DNA from: NCEH01 sp043195135
GTDB lineage: Bacteria > Pseudomonadota > Alphaproteobacteria > Rhizobiales > Xanthobacteraceae
Strand: one strand, 5' to 3'
Assembly (NCBI RefSeq): GCF_043195135.1
Contig: NZ_JBAFWP010000016.1
Length of the DNA: 64,000 nt
The notes below the pieces were generated by a model. It did no database searches, was not told the DNA's origin, and saw only the letters and a program-made list of their open reading frames with translations. The position numbers were made by a program, and so were the translations under genes. Of the stretch, positions 25,633 to 35,293 are shown in pieces. Each line of letters begins with the position of its first letter. Position 1 is the first letter of the stretch.

Positions 25633-25887
25633 ATGGCGCGCGAGACGGTTTACATCGTCCAGGGATACAAGGCCGGCAAGGGCAAGCGCCTGATCGCCGA
25701 AGCCCCGGTTTCCTGCAAGTCCGCCGGCGCCGCCGAACGGCTGGCCGAGCGGCTGGCTGAGACCCGCGCCGGCGTGGTCGCATTCTCCTCCTCCGGCGAT
25801 GCCGAGATGGGCGATTACGACGACGAGCCCACCATCCTCTTCAAGACCGGCCAGCTGCCGCCGCAATTCAGCGGCCAGGACGGCTGA
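25633..25887 (+). CDS. Small conserved hypothetical protein
   Basis: An 84-residue cytoplasmic protein with an excellent ribosome-binding site (GGAGGAGAGG at 25621-25630). It begins MARETVYIVQGYKAGKGKRL, has an Ala/Glu helix in the middle and ends with GDYDDEPTILFKTGQLPPQF. Similar short proteins occur widely in Rhizobiales genomes as far as I recall, without known function. The compact layout (strand, helix, strand) suggests a small binding module. It is divergent from the VOC pair across a 251-bp gap. Confidence 0.75.
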   Translation: MARETVYIVQGYKAGKGKRLIAEAPVSCKSAGAAERLAERLAETRAGVVAFSSSGDAEMGDYDDEPTILFKTGQLPPQFSGQDG

Positions 25888-25925
25888 GCAAGGCGGGCGG
25901 AGCGCGCCTCGCTGACCCGGGATGG

Positions 25926-25951
25926 CCGGGCCGGCGCCCGCACCGGCCCGG
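25926..25951. terminator. GC-rich hairpin between convergent genes
   Basis: CCGGGCCGG (25926-25934) and CCGGCCCGG (25943-25951) pair perfectly around an 8-nt loop, in the 91-nt gap between the small conserved gene and the convergent dehydrogenase gene. No T-run is present. It may serve both directions as an mRNA end or stabiliser. Confidence 0.4.
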
Positions 25952-25978
25952 CGCGGGCCCTCGATCCGAGGCGAGGGA

Positions 25979-26884
25979 TCAGGTCGCGCCGGCCGAAAGC
26001 TGCGCGAGGTAGCGATAGATCTCGGTATGGTCCGCGCCGCGCTCCAGCTTCGCCTTCGCATCGTCCCACAGGTCGGCGGTGGACTGGATGACCGGGACGG
26101 GAACATCCAGCGCGTCCGCCAATTCGGCGGCGGTGCGCAGGTCTTTCGCCATCAGGGCGAGCGAGAAGCCCGAGCCGAAGGTCTGCGAGATGATGAAGGG
26201 CTTCATCTTCACTTCGGTCGAATTGTTCTTGCCCGTGGAGGCATTGAGCACGTCCACCACCACGTTCGGATCCAGCCCGAAGCGCTTCGCGACGATCACC
26301 GCTTCGGCGGCGGCAACGAGGCCGGCGGCGGAGACGTAATTGTTCAGCGCCTTCATGGCGTGGCCCGAGCCCAGCGGGCCGGTGGCGAAGATCGACTGGC
26401 CCATGGCCGCCAGAACCGGACGGGCGCGCTCCACATCCTCCAGCGGTCCGCCGGCCATGATGGCGAGCGTGCCGCTCACCGCCCGGCGCACGCCGCCGGA
26501 AACCGGAGCGTCGATGAAGCGCAGGCCCTTCGCGGCCAGCTCTTCCCCAAGCTTGGCGGTGCCGAGCGGCGCCGAGGAACTCATGTCGATGATGAGGGTG
26601 CCGGGCGCGAGATGGTCCGCCAGGGCGTTCGCCCCCACCAGCACGTCGCGCACGATCCTGCCGTCGGGCAGCATGGTGATCACCACGTCCGCGCCACGCA
26701 CCGCCTCGCGGGCCTCGGCGAAGGCCGATCCGCCGGCGGCGGCGAAGGCGTCGCGCGCGGCGGGGGAGAGATCGGCGCCGCGCGTGTCGAAGCCGGCCTT
26801 CACGAGGCACGCCGCCATGGGCAGCCCCATCATGCCGAGGCCGATCATCGCGACCACCGGCTTGGATGTCGCCGGATCAGTCAA
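25979..26884 (-). CDS. NAD(P)-dependent beta-hydroxyacid dehydrogenase (3-hydroxyisobutyrate dehydrogenase family)
   Basis: A 301-residue enzyme. N-terminal Rossmann motif VAMIGLGMMGLPMA, substrate loop DAPVSGGVRRAVSGTLAIM, and the catalytic Lys in GHAMKALNNYVSA. The family oxidises 3-hydroxyisobutyrate, tartronate semialdehyde, 6-phosphogluconate-like or related beta-hydroxyacids. The start is a TTG at 26884 overlapping the previous gene, with AGGAGATG upstream, so it is translationally coupled to the CMD gene. It is last in the leftward catabolic operon. Confidence 0.88.
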   Translation of the reverse strand: MTDPATSKPVVAMIGLGMMGLPMAACLVKAGFDTRGADLSPAARDAFAAAGGSAFAEAREAVRGADVVITMLPDGRIVRDVLVGANALADHLAPGTLIIDMSSSAPLGTAKLGEELAAKGLRFIDAPVSGGVRRAVSGTLAIMAGGPLEDVERARPVLAAMGQSIFATGPLGSGHAMKALNNYVSAAGLVAAAEAVIVAKRFGLDPNVVVDVLNASTGKNNSTEVKMKPFIISQTFGSGFSLALMAKDLRTAAELADALDVPVPVIQSTADLWDDAKAKLERGADHTEIYRYLAQLSAGAT

Positions 26885-27272
26885 GGCCCATCTCCTTCAG
26901 CACCTCGTTGGCGATGCGGAACCCGTCGATGGCGGCGGGGATGCCGCAATAGACGCCCACCTGAAGCAGGATTTCGGTGATTTCTTCCTTCGTCAGCCCG
27001 TTGTTGAGCGCGCCGCGAATGTGCAGCTTCAGTTCGTGCGGACGGTTCAGGGCGCTGATCATGCCGAGGTTCAGGATGGAGCGCGAGCGGCGGTCGAGGC
27101 CGGGCCGGTTCCAGATATTGTCCCAGCAATATTCGGTGGTCAGCACCTGCATCGGCCAGTTGAAGTCGGTGGCATTGTCGACCGAGCGGTTGACATAGTC
27201 CTCGCCCAGCACCTCGCGGCGGGTCTTGAGGCCTTTTTCAAACTTTTCGGAACGCGGACGCGTGTCGGCCAT
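26877..27272 (-). CDS. Carboxymuconolactone decarboxylase family protein (PcaC-like)
   Basis: A 131-residue protein. The family core NRPGLDRRSRSILNLGMISAL and GALNNGLTKEEITEILLQ, with IPAAIDGFRIANEVL, matches gamma-carboxymuconolactone decarboxylase rather than AhpD (no CxxC pair). The true PcaC reaction belongs to protocatechuate breakdown, but no other pca genes are here, so it may act on a related lactone or be a partner protein. It sits between the SDR gene (38 nt away) and the overlapping dehydrogenase gene. Confidence 0.87.
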   Translation of the reverse strand: MADTRPRSEKFEKGLKTRREVLGEDYVNRSVDNATDFNWPMQVLTTEYCWDNIWNRPGLDRRSRSILNLGMISALNRPHELKLHIRGALNNGLTKEEITEILLQVGVYCGIPAAIDGFRIANEVLKEMGLD

Positions 27273-27310
27273 GGGGATAGCTCCTTGAAGAAATGCGCGC
27301 GGTCCCGCCA

Positions 27311-28063
27311 TCACCAGATGGAGGTGCCGCCATCGATGGTGAGGGTGGACCCGGTGGCGAACGCCGCCTTGTCGGAGGCGAGCCAGAGAATGGCTTCGGC
27401 GATCTCCTCCGGCCGGCCCATGCGGTGCATGGGGGCGCGGTCGTCGAGCGCCTTCTTCATCCCGGCGGGATCGGCGGATTGCGCGAACATGCGGTCGAAA
27501 TAGGGGGAATGGACCGTGCCCGGCGCGACCGCGTTCACGCGGATGTTCTGGTCCACATGGTCGAGCGCCATGGCGCGCGTGAGCGCCACCACGCCGCCCT
27601 TGGAGGCCACATAGGCCGCGCGATCCGCAATCCCGACGCTGGCGGTATAGGAGCCGGTGTTGACGATCGCCCCGCCGCCCTGGGCGGCCATGACCGGGAT
27701 GACGTGCTTGGAGCACAGGAACACGCCCTTCAGATTGACCGACATCAGCCGGTCCCAATCTTCTTCCGCGATGCTCACCACGGTGCCGGTGAAGCCGAAG
27801 CCGGCATTGTTCACCAGCACGTCGATGCGGCCGAACTGCTCCAGGGTGAAGGCCACGAGCGCGCGCACATCGGCATCCTTGCTGACGTCGGTGCGCAGCG
27901 CCCGGGCGTTCGGACCGAGGGCGGCGGCGGTCTCGCGCGCGGCCGCCTCGTTGCTGTCGGCGATCACCACCTTCGCGCCGTCGCGCACGAACAGCGTCGC
28001 CGCCGCCCGCCCGATGCCGCTCGCCGACCCGGTGACGATGACGACTTTTCCGTCCAGTGACAT
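27311..28063 (-). CDS. Short-chain dehydrogenase/reductase
   Basis: A 250-residue classical SDR. Cofactor motif TGSASGIG (11-18), NNAG at 85-88, and catalytic S138, Y151 and K155 (YVASK). Asp37 in VVIADS suggests preference for NAD(H). It most likely oxidises a secondary alcohol or hydroxyacid to a ketone. It lies 51 nt after the LivF-type gene and before the CMD-family gene, in the same leftward unit as the importer. Confidence 0.9.
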   Translation of the reverse strand: MSLDGKVVIVTGSASGIGRAAATLFVRDGAKVVIADSNEAAARETAAALGPNARALRTDVSKDADVRALVAFTLEQFGRIDVLVNNAGFGFTGTVVSIAEEDWDRLMSVNLKGVFLCSKHVIPVMAAQGGGAIVNTGSYTASVGIADRAAYVASKGGVVALTRAMALDHVDQNIRVNAVAPGTVHSPYFDRMFAQSADPAGMKKALDDRAPMHRMGRPEEIAEAILWLASDKAAFATGSTLTIDGGTSIW

Positions 28064-28114
28064 GGCTCTTGTCCTTACGTTTCGTGAAGTGCGGGGAGGC
28101 CGCGCGGGCCGCCG

Positions 28115-28819
28115 TCAGTGCTTGCCGAGCCCGGCGTCCTCGAGCGAGGAGGCGGGCAGGGCGTCGAGGGCGGAGACCTCCCCGCGCTCGATCACATAGA
28201 TCCGGTCGGCGAAGGCGCGCAGCAGGCTGGGATTGGATTCGGTGATCAGCAGCGTGATGTCCCGGTCTGCGTCGCGCAGCGCCCGCAGCGCGGTGCCGTA
28301 GCGGATCGCCAGGACCGGCGCGAGGCCCTGGAACGGCTCGTCCAGCAGGATGATGCGGTCTCCGGCCATGAGCGCGCGGCCGAGCGCCACCATCTTGCCT
28401 TGCCCGCCCGAGAGGCCGGCGGCGGGCCGCTCGCGCATGTCCTTCAGTTCGGGCAGCACGCCATAGACCCGTTCCAGGCGGCGCGCGATCTCGGTTTCGG
28501 GCAGGCGCATCACCTCGGCGGGAAAGCGCAGGTTCTGCTCCAGCGTGAAGGCCCCGTAGAGCCGGCGGTCCTCCGGCGCATAGCCGATGCCGAGATAGGG
28601 CCGGCGATGGGGCGGCACCTGCGCCAGGCTGTTGCCGTCGAGCGTGACCTGCCCGGCGGTGATCTTCATGAAGCCCATGATGGACCGCAGCAGGCTGGTC
28701 TTGCCGGCGCCGTTGCGGCCGATCAGGGCGATGGTGGAGCCCTGGGGCATTTCGAGGTCCGCATGGCGCAGCACCTCGATGCCTTCGATCTGGGCGGAGA
28801 GCCGTTCGATCTTCAGCAT
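28115..28819 (-). CDS. LivF-type ABC ATP-binding protein (second system)
   Basis: A 234-residue ATPase. Walker A is GRNGAGKTSLLRS, with LivF-type GYAPEDRRLYGAFT, signature LSGGQGKMVALGRAL and Walker B IILLDEPFQGLAP; TLLITESNPSLL replaces the usual switch-His wording, with Glu-Ser where EH or EQ is common. It begins 1 nt after the stop of the LivG-type gene. Confidence 0.92.
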   Translation of the reverse strand: MLKIERLSAQIEGIEVLRHADLEMPQGSTIALIGRNGAGKTSLLRSIMGFMKITAGQVTLDGNSLAQVPPHRRPYLGIGYAPEDRRLYGAFTLEQNLRFPAEVMRLPETEIARRLERVYGVLPELKDMRERPAAGLSGGQGKMVALGRALMAGDRIILLDEPFQGLAPVLAIRYGTALRALRDADRDITLLITESNPSLLRAFADRIYVIERGEVSALDALPASSLEDAGLGKH

Positions 28820-28820
28820 G

Positions 28821-29560
<740 letters not shown>

Positions 29561-29564
<4 letters not shown>

Positions 29565-30496
29565 GCGCCGCCCCTCTTCTTGCCGAAGCGCATCTGGGTC
29601 AGGCCCTGGGGCGCGAACATGATGATGGCGATGAGCGAGACGCCGAGAATGGTCTGCCAGTAATCGGCGGCGAACGCGGCGGCGTAGTTGCGCACGATCT
29701 CATAGACGATCGAGCCGGCGAACGCGCCCACCACATTGCCCGCGCCGCCGAGAATGGCGATGAAGACGAATTCGCCCGAGCGCACCCAATAGGCGAATTC
29801 CGGCGCCACATGGCCGGTGACGATGGCGATGACGCCGCCGCCGAGCCCGGCGAGGCAGGCCGAGACCGCATAGGCGATGTGCAGGATGCGGCCGCTGGAG
29901 ACGCCGAGATATTCGAGCCGCGTCTCGTTGGACTTGATCGCCTCCAGCCCCTTGCCGAGCGGCGAGGCGAGATAGCGCCCCACCACCAGCGCCACCACCA
30001 CGACGAGGGCAAGCGTGGTGTAGAACATCCAGAATTCGAACGAGACCCGCCCGAGCTTGAGGCCGGCCAGCGTCGGCCGCGCCACGTTGAGGCCGTCGCC
30101 GCCGCCGGTGATGGAATAGAGCTTCTCAAGCAGCGAGAAGGCGACCATGGACACCGCGAGGTTGATCATGGCGAAGAAGATGTCGCGATAGCGCACGGCG
30201 AAGAAGCCGAACACCACGGCGATCCCGCTCGCCACCAGCGCGCCCGCCGGCAGCAGCAGCAGGGTGTCGAGGCCCAGGCGCGCCTGCACCAGGAACGCGA
30301 CCGTATAGGCGCCGGCGGCATAATACAGGCCGTGGCCGAACGAGATCTGCCCCGCCCGCAGCAGGACCACGACGCCGAGCACCGCAAGGCCCACGCCGAG
30401 CGCGATGGTGAGCATCACCGTCGCCCAGGGAATGAAGAAGGGAACGCCCGCCACCGCGCAGAAGGCGATCGCGCCGAACAGGAGGTCGAAGCGCAT
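29561..30496 (-). CDS. LivM-type ABC permease (second system)
   Basis: A 311-residue permease with about nine transmembrane helices. Motifs are LLRAGQISFGHGLYYAAGAYTVAF near the N-terminus and IAILGGAGNVVGAFAGSIVYE near the end, with the coupling loop AIKSNETRLEYLGVSS. The ATG at 30496 shares one base with the LivH stop (TGATG); a GTG at 30499 is also possible. Confidence 0.92.
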
Positions 30497-31401
30497 CACA
30501 CCTTCCTCGTCTGGAGGGTGCTGAACAGGCCCTGCGGCTTGAACAGGAGCACCACGAACATGATCAGATACGGCATCAGCACGTCAAATTCCGGCGCGAG
30601 ATAGACCGCGATGGAGCGCCCGAGCCCGATCATGAGCGCCGCCACCGCCGCGCCCTCGATCTGGCCCAGGCCCGCCGTGGCGGCGACCGCGAAGGAGAGG
30701 ATGATCATGCCCGAGCCCATGCCGGGCACGAGCGAGGTCGAGCCCGAGGCCAGCGCCCCGCCGAAGGCCGCGAGCGCGGCGCCGGCCATGAAGGTGAACA
30801 GATAGACGCGGCTGGAATCCACGCCCATGGCCATGGAGGCCTCGCGGTCCTCGGTCACGGCGGTGACGATGCGGCCGATGCGGGTGTGGCGCAGGATGAA
30901 GCGCAGCCCCAGCAGCACGCACAGCGCCACCAGCGGCAGGACGGCGAGCTGATAGACCGAATAATTGATGCCGAGCACGTGCACCGTGCCGAGCAGGCTC
31001 AGCGGCGTATTGACGAAATACGGCTTCACCCCCCAGGTCACCTTCTGCACGTCTTCCAGGATCATGAAGACGGCGAAGGTCACCAGCAGCTGGAGCACCT
31101 GCTCCTTGCCGTAGATGCGGCGCAGCAGCGTCGCCTCCAGGAGGCCGCCCACCACCACGCCCACCAGGATCGCGGCGACCAGCATGGCGGGGTAGGAGAG
31201 CCACGGGCTCCAGCCCGCGGTGGCGATCCAGATGCCAAGCGAGGCCGCCACATAGGCGCCGATGGCATAGAAGCTCCCATGGGCCACGTTGACGATCCGC
31301 AGGACGCCGAAGATCAACGAGAGCCCTACGGCGACCAGGAACACCTGGGCGCCATAGGAGAGGCCATCGAGCATGGCCAGAAGGATGATGTCCAAGGACA
31401 T
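30496..31401 (-). CDS. LivH-type ABC permease (second system)
   Basis: A 301-residue permease with about eight transmembrane helices. It shows GLSYGAQVFLVAVGLSLIFGVLRIVNVAHGSFYAIGAY, the coupling loop VTAVTEDREASMAMGVDSSRV and GLGQIEGAAVAALMIGL. The gene lies 22 nt after the binding-protein gene, and its stop abuts the LivM-type start. Confidence 0.92.
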   Translation of the reverse strand: MSLDIILLAMLDGLSYGAQVFLVAVGLSLIFGVLRIVNVAHGSFYAIGAYVAASLGIWIATAGWSPWLSYPAMLVAAILVGVVVGGLLEATLLRRIYGKEQVLQLLVTFAVFMILEDVQKVTWGVKPYFVNTPLSLLGTVHVLGINYSVYQLAVLPLVALCVLLGLRFILRHTRIGRIVTAVTEDREASMAMGVDSSRVYLFTFMAGAALAAFGGALASGSTSLVPGMGSGMIILSFAVAATAGLGQIEGAAVAALMIGLGRSIAVYLAPEFDVLMPYLIMFVVLLFKPQGLFSTLQTRKV

Positions 31402-31423
31402 GCGGACGGCCTCACCGATCCCT

Positions 31424-32725
31424 TTACTTCGCCGTGGCGAAGGTTTCGATGGACGGATCGTTCGCCATCGCGGGCTTGATCTTGCTCAGCCATTCCGCCG
31501 ACTTGTCGCCGATGGGGGTGGTCACGAGCGCGCCGGGATAGATCGAGATGTTGTCCAGCACCGCGAAGGGATATTGCGGCACGCGGATGGTGGTGCCGAT
31601 GAGCTGGTCTTCCAGGCCCTGGTGATCCTCGCGGATGGTCACGTCGCTGGTGAGGCCGTGGAACTTCAGCTTCTGGAAGGCGGCGAGCAGCTGGTCCTTC
31701 GAGGGCCACTGGCCGTTGTTGTCCTTGGCGGCCTTCGCATAGGCGTCCTGAAGCGCGGCGATGGCCTGCGCCATGTGGAACACGGGATAGATGGGATAGG
31801 CGCCGGTCTTGTCGTGATAGCGCTTCACGAAGTCCTGGAATGCCGCGTCCTTGAGATGCTTGGGATGCAGGAAGTAATGATCGCCGCGTCCGCCGATGAT
31901 GACGCCGGGGGGCACCGCGTCGCCGAGGCGCTCCAGCGAGCTTTCGCCGAGCGGCAGAACGAAGGTGCTCTGGGTCATGAAGCCGCGCGCCGCCGCCTGC
32001 TGGACGAAGGTGTCGAGGTCACCGCCCCACGAGGTATTCACCACCACGTCCGGCTTCAGCGCCTGGAGGCGGGAAATCTCGGTGGAATAATCCGGGGCGC
32101 CGAACTTCGGGAACAGCTCCGCCACCACCTGGATATCCGGCTTGAGCGCCTTGAGCGCGACGAGGAACAGGCCCCACTGGTCGCGCCCGGCGGCGTAATC
32201 CTGGTTCACGCCGGCGATGGTCTTGAAGTTCGGCTTGTTCTTCACGAGATACAGGGCCGCCGCCAGCATTTCGGCGCCGGTATGCGCCTGGGTGCGCACG
32301 GAATATTTGTATTTATTGTCCTCGAAGATGCGGGGCGAGCTGCAATCCCAGAGGATGTTCGGGACTTCCAGGTCTTCCGCCACCGGGCTCAGGGCGAGGC
32401 AATTGGCGCTGGACACGGAGGCCAGCATCACCTGCGCGCCCTCGTTCAGCACCACGCGGCGATATTCCGACATGAGCTGGTTGGCGCCGGCGCCTTCGTC
32501 GATGACGATCGCCCGCACGGGCACGCCCAGGATGCCGCCCTTGGCGTTGAGATCGGCGATCAGCATGTCGGCCGCGTTCTTACCCGGAACGCCGAAGACC
32601 GACGCCGGGCCCGACAGGAAGGTGGTGATCCCGATCACCAGTTCCTTGGGTTTTTCAACGGCGGATGCCGGGGTAATCGCGAGTACGGCAGCGCTGAGCG
32701 CAGCCATGGCGGCCTTTGCAATCAT
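31424..32725 (-). CDS. Liv-type ABC substrate-binding protein (second system)
   Basis: A 433-residue periplasmic protein of the Peripla_BP_6 family. Signal peptide MIAKAAMAALSAAVLAITPASA, mature start PKELVIGITTFLSGPASVFGVPGKNAADML. Its sequence is distant from the two binding proteins at 16213 and 17893. The ATG at 32725 is used because the in-frame TTG at 32740 is itself part of the Shine-Dalgarno sequence (GGAGGAGA). It heads the operon SBP-livHMGF-SDR-CMD-dehydrogenase. Confidence 0.9.
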   Translation of the reverse strand: MIAKAAMAALSAAVLAITPASAVEKPKELVIGITTFLSGPASVFGVPGKNAADMLIADLNAKGGILGVPVRAIVIDEGAGANQLMSEYRRVVLNEGAQVMLASVSSANCLALSPVAEDLEVPNILWDCSSPRIFEDNKYKYSVRTQAHTGAEMLAAALYLVKNKPNFKTIAGVNQDYAAGRDQWGLFLVALKALKPDIQVVAELFPKFGAPDYSTEISRLQALKPDVVVNTSWGGDLDTFVQQAAARGFMTQSTFVLPLGESSLERLGDAVPPGVIIGGRGDHYFLHPKHLKDAAFQDFVKRYHDKTGAYPIYPVFHMAQAIAALQDAYAKAAKDNNGQWPSKDQLLAAFQKLKFHGLTSDVTIREDHQGLEDQLIGTTIRVPQYPFAVLDNISIYPGALVTTPIGDKSAEWLSKIKPAMANDPSIETFATAK

Positions 32726-33043
32726 GAACGTCTCCTCCAAGAAACCCGCAGCTTTTCGCTGACCTTGTGGGAAGATTGCCTGCTATCAGACAATCCGTCA
32801 ATATAACAAAACCGGTTTCCGGCGCGGCCGGCCGGCAGCGCCCGGCGCGCCGTGGAAACCGTTGATGCTGGTGGTGATTTTCCAAAAGGAACGCGGACGC
32901 GCGGCCGTCGGCGCCCGGGCGTGTCCCGGCGCCGCGCGCACGTTCGGCCCGCGCGGGTCCAGGCAGCCTGGGTTCGGCACGCCGGCACTCGGGTTGCCGA
33001 GGGGGGCTTTGCCCGCGGGGGGCTTTGCCGGCCGGATCGCCGT
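32726..33043. other. Promoter region of the second Liv operon
   Basis: A 318-bp gap between the end of the alcohol dehydrogenase gene and the binding-protein gene. It contains the dyad at 32775-32794. Near the dehydrogenase end a 13-bp direct repeat GGGGGGCTTTGCC occurs at 33001-33013 and 33017-33029. No gene is recognisable in it. Confidence 0.6.
32775..32794. promoter_or_regulatory. Imperfect palindrome ATTGCCTGCTATCAGACAAT, candidate GntR operator
   Basis: A 20-bp dyad in which 16 positions match the reverse complement, 50 nt upstream of the binding-protein ATG. Its right half, ATCAGACAAT, recurs exactly at 34297-34306 in the divergent adh/gntR promoter region. GntR-family dimers bind dyads of this size, so the GntR protein at 34388 is the likely ligand. 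Confidence 0.5.
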
Positions 33044-34171
33044 TCAGAAGGTGATCACGTGTCGCACCACCTTGCCCTGGTCCAGCAGGTCGAACGCCGC
33101 GTTGATCTCCTCCAGCGGGCCGGTGCCGGAGAGCAGGCGATTGACCGGCAGCTTGCCGCGTTCATAGAGGGCGATGAAGCGGGGAATGTCGCGCGACGGC
33201 ACGCAGCTGCCCATGTAGCTGCCGTGGATCGTGCGTTCCTCGCCCACCAGGTTCACCGGCGGCAAGGTGATCTGGGAATTGGGATTGGCGAGCCCCGCCG
33301 TCGCCGTCTTGCCGCCGCGCCGCGTGATCTTGTAGGCGAGGTCGAACGCGCGCACCGAACCGGCCATCTCTATGGCGTGGTCGACGCCGCCCTTGGTGGC
33401 CGCCTTCACCTGCTCCACGATGTCCGGATCGGTGGCGAGGAAGGCGTCGGTGGCGCCGAGCTGCAAGGCGAGGTCCAGCTTGTCCTGGGCCAGATCGATG
33501 GCGACGATGCGGGTCGCCCCGCACGCCGCGGCCCCGAGAATCGAGGACAGGCCGACGCCGCCGAGGCCCACCACGGCGACGCTGTCGCCGGGCCGCACCT
33601 TGCAGGTGTTCACCACGGTGCCCACCCCGGTCATCACCGCGCAGCCGAACAGCGCCGCTTCCACGAGCGAGATGTCCGAATCGATCTTCACCACCGAGCG
33701 CCGCGAGACCACGGCATAGTCCGCGAACGCGGAAACGCCGCTGTGGTGATAGGGCTGCGCGCCGTCGTCGCAATGGAATCGCCGCGCGCCGGACAGCAGC
33801 GTGCCGCGCCCGTTGGCGGCGTGGCCCGGCTCGCACAATTGGGCGCGCCCCTCCATGCACGGCAGGCAATGGCCGCAGGTGGGCAGGAAGCTCATCACCA
33901 CCTTGTCGCCGCGCTTGAGGTCGCTGACGCCCGCGCCCACCTCCTCGACCACGCCCGCGCATTCATGGCCGATCACCATGGGGGTCGGCCGCAGGCGATC
34001 GCCGTTGATCACGGAAAGGTCGGAATGGCACAGGCCGGCGGCGGCGATCTTCACCAGCACTTCGTCGGCGCCGGGCGGGTCCAGCTCGATGGTCTCGATG
34101 CTCAGCGGCTTGTTGACGGCATAGGGGCGCTCGACGGGCGAGGCGCGCAGGACGGCGGCGCGAATACGCAT
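33044..34171 (-). CDS. Zinc-dependent alcohol dehydrogenase (class III-like MDR)
   Basis: A 375-residue medium-chain dehydrogenase. Catalytic zinc ligands are C48 (GLCHSDL), H69-E70 (GHECAGVVEEVG) and a Cys in LFGCAVMTGVG; structural zinc ligands are C99, C102, C105 and C113 (TCGHCLPCMEGRAQLC). NAD-binding motif VVGLGGVGLSS. It oxidises a primary or secondary alcohol. The ATG at 34171 has GAGGAAG upstream. It is transcribed toward the second Liv operon and diverges from the GntR gene, so it probably gives the first oxidation of the imported compound. Confidence 0.9.
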   Translation of the reverse strand: MRIRAAVLRASPVERPYAVNKPLSIETIELDPPGADEVLVKIAAAGLCHSDLSVINGDRLRPTPMVIGHECAGVVEEVGAGVSDLKRGDKVVMSFLPTCGHCLPCMEGRAQLCEPGHAANGRGTLLSGARRFHCDDGAQPYHHSGVSAFADYAVVSRRSVVKIDSDISLVEAALFGCAVMTGVGTVVNTCKVRPGDSVAVVGLGGVGLSSILGAAACGATRIVAIDLAQDKLDLALQLGATDAFLATDPDIVEQVKAATKGGVDHAIEMAGSVRAFDLAYKITRRGGKTATAGLANPNSQITLPPVNLVGEERTIHGSYMGSCVPSRDIPRFIALYERGKLPVNRLLSGTGPLEEINAAFDLLDQGKVVRHVITF

Positions 34172-34296
34172 GGCTTCCTCGATGAGTGTTTCCAGAAAGG
34201 GGCTGCCCCGGCATTTTGGTCTGGCTTGGTCGCCGGCTTTGGTGCCGCCGCGGGTCGCCGATGCGGAAAAATTATCCAGGCCAGACCTGTCAGTCA

Positions 34297-34306
34297 ATCA
34301 GACAAT
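34297..34306. promoter_or_regulatory. Second copy of ATCAGACAAT, candidate GntR half-site
   Basis: An exact 10-bp match to the right half of the dyad at 32785-32794, here in the 216-bp gap between adh and gntR. Flanking TGTCAG/CAGACA arms form a weaker dyad at about 34289-34305. Two copies, each in front of an operon of the same cluster, suggest a shared regulator. Confidence 0.45.
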
Positions 34307-34350
34307 CTATTACGGTGCGATTGACAGCGGTTTGAAGGCCATGCCTGTTA

Positions 34351-34378
34351 TGTCAAAACGGGACCGCACGTTTTGTCA
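34351..34378. promoter_or_regulatory. Inverted repeat TGTCAAAACG-N8-CGTTTTGTCA before gntR
   Basis: The arms at 34351-34360 and 34369-34378 match at 9 of 10 positions. The element ends 9 nt before the gntR ATG, overlapping the expected ribosome-binding region, which suits autorepression. A TTGACA at 34321-34326 could be the -35 box upstream. Confidence 0.5.
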
Positions 34379-34387
34379 GGCCGGGCG

Positions 34388-35248
34388 ATGGATAATCAGG
34401 ATCTACACATCACACGCCAAGCGGCAACATTGCGCCTCATGGTGGAGGAGAAGCTGCGCGCCGCCATCGCGAAGGGCCTGTTCAAACCCGGCCAGAGGCT
34501 GGTCGAGCGCGAGCTGTGCGAACTCATCGGCGTCGGGCGCACCTCCATTCGCGAGGCGCTGCGCCAGCTCGAGGCGGAGGGGCTGGTGCAGACCATTCCC
34601 CACCGCGGGCCCATCGTCAGCAGCATTTCGGCGCAGGAGGCGCGCCAGCTCTATGAGATCCGCGCCCTGCTGGAAGGCTATGCCGGCCGCCAGTTCGCCG
34701 AGCGCAAAGATCCGCAGGCGGTGAAGGAGCTGGACAAGACCGTGAAGGCGCTGGTCAAGGCGATCAAGAGCAACGAGCAATTGGCGCTCATCGAGGCCAA
34801 GACCCAGTTCTACAAGGTGCTGATGGGCGGCGCCGACAATGTGTTCGTGACGCAGATGCTCACCAGCCTGCACAATCGCATCACCCTGCTGCGCTTCACC
34901 TCCATGACCCAGCCCGGCCGGCTGGCCCGCAGCATGGTGGAAATCCGCGACATCTACGATGCCATCGCCGCCGGCGACGGGGATGCGGCGGAGAAGGCGT
35001 GCCGGCTTCATATCCAGGAGGCCGCGAAGGTCGCCCTCGCGGTGCTCGACGGCAGCTTTTCCCAAACCTCGCCCGCCCCGGCGAAATCCCAGCGCCTGCC
35101 GGCGCCGGAGACGCCGGTGGACGACACGCCAGCCAGGGCCGCTCGATCCAAACCCGCCGCCCCCAAACCCGCCGCCCCCAAATCTCCACCTGCGAAGGAT
35201 AAGCCGGCGGCCATTAAGGCCGGCGTCGCCCGGGCGGCCCGCCGCTGA
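34388..35248 (+). CDS. GntR-family regulator with FCD domain and Ala/Pro/Lys-rich tail
   Basis: A 286-residue regulator. Winged HTH at residues about 15-80 (AAIAKGLFKPGQRLVERELCE, then VGRTSIREALRQLEAEGLV, then the wing HRGPIVSS), all-helical FCD effector domain at about 85-225 with the metal/ligand-type RSMVEIRDIYDAI and AACRLHIQEA-like helix. The last 50 or so residues are low complexity (AAPKPAAPK repeats), absent from most relatives, and could add non-specific DNA binding. An upstream TTG (34373) would add five residues. It diverges from adh and probably represses both adh and the Liv operon until the substrate is present. Confidence 0.9.
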   Translation: MDNQDLHITRQAATLRLMVEEKLRAAIAKGLFKPGQRLVERELCELIGVGRTSIREALRQLEAEGLVQTIPHRGPIVSSISAQEARQLYEIRALLEGYAGRQFAERKDPQAVKELDKTVKALVKAIKSNEQLALIEAKTQFYKVLMGGADNVFVTQMLTSLHNRITLLRFTSMTQPGRLARSMVEIRDIYDAIAAGDGDAAEKACRLHIQEAAKVALAVLDGSFSQTSPAPAKSQRLPAPETPVDDTPARAARSKPAAPKPAAPKSPPAKDKPAAIKAGVARAARR

Positions 35249-35293
35249 AGCGGTGTCGCAGCGACGGGGAAACCGATTCGCGTCGGCGCCAGC

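Noticed and set aside
26877..27272. Assignment as 4-carboxymuconolactone decarboxylase of the protocatechuate pathway
   Set aside because: The fold fits, but no other pca gene is in the window, so only the family name is used.
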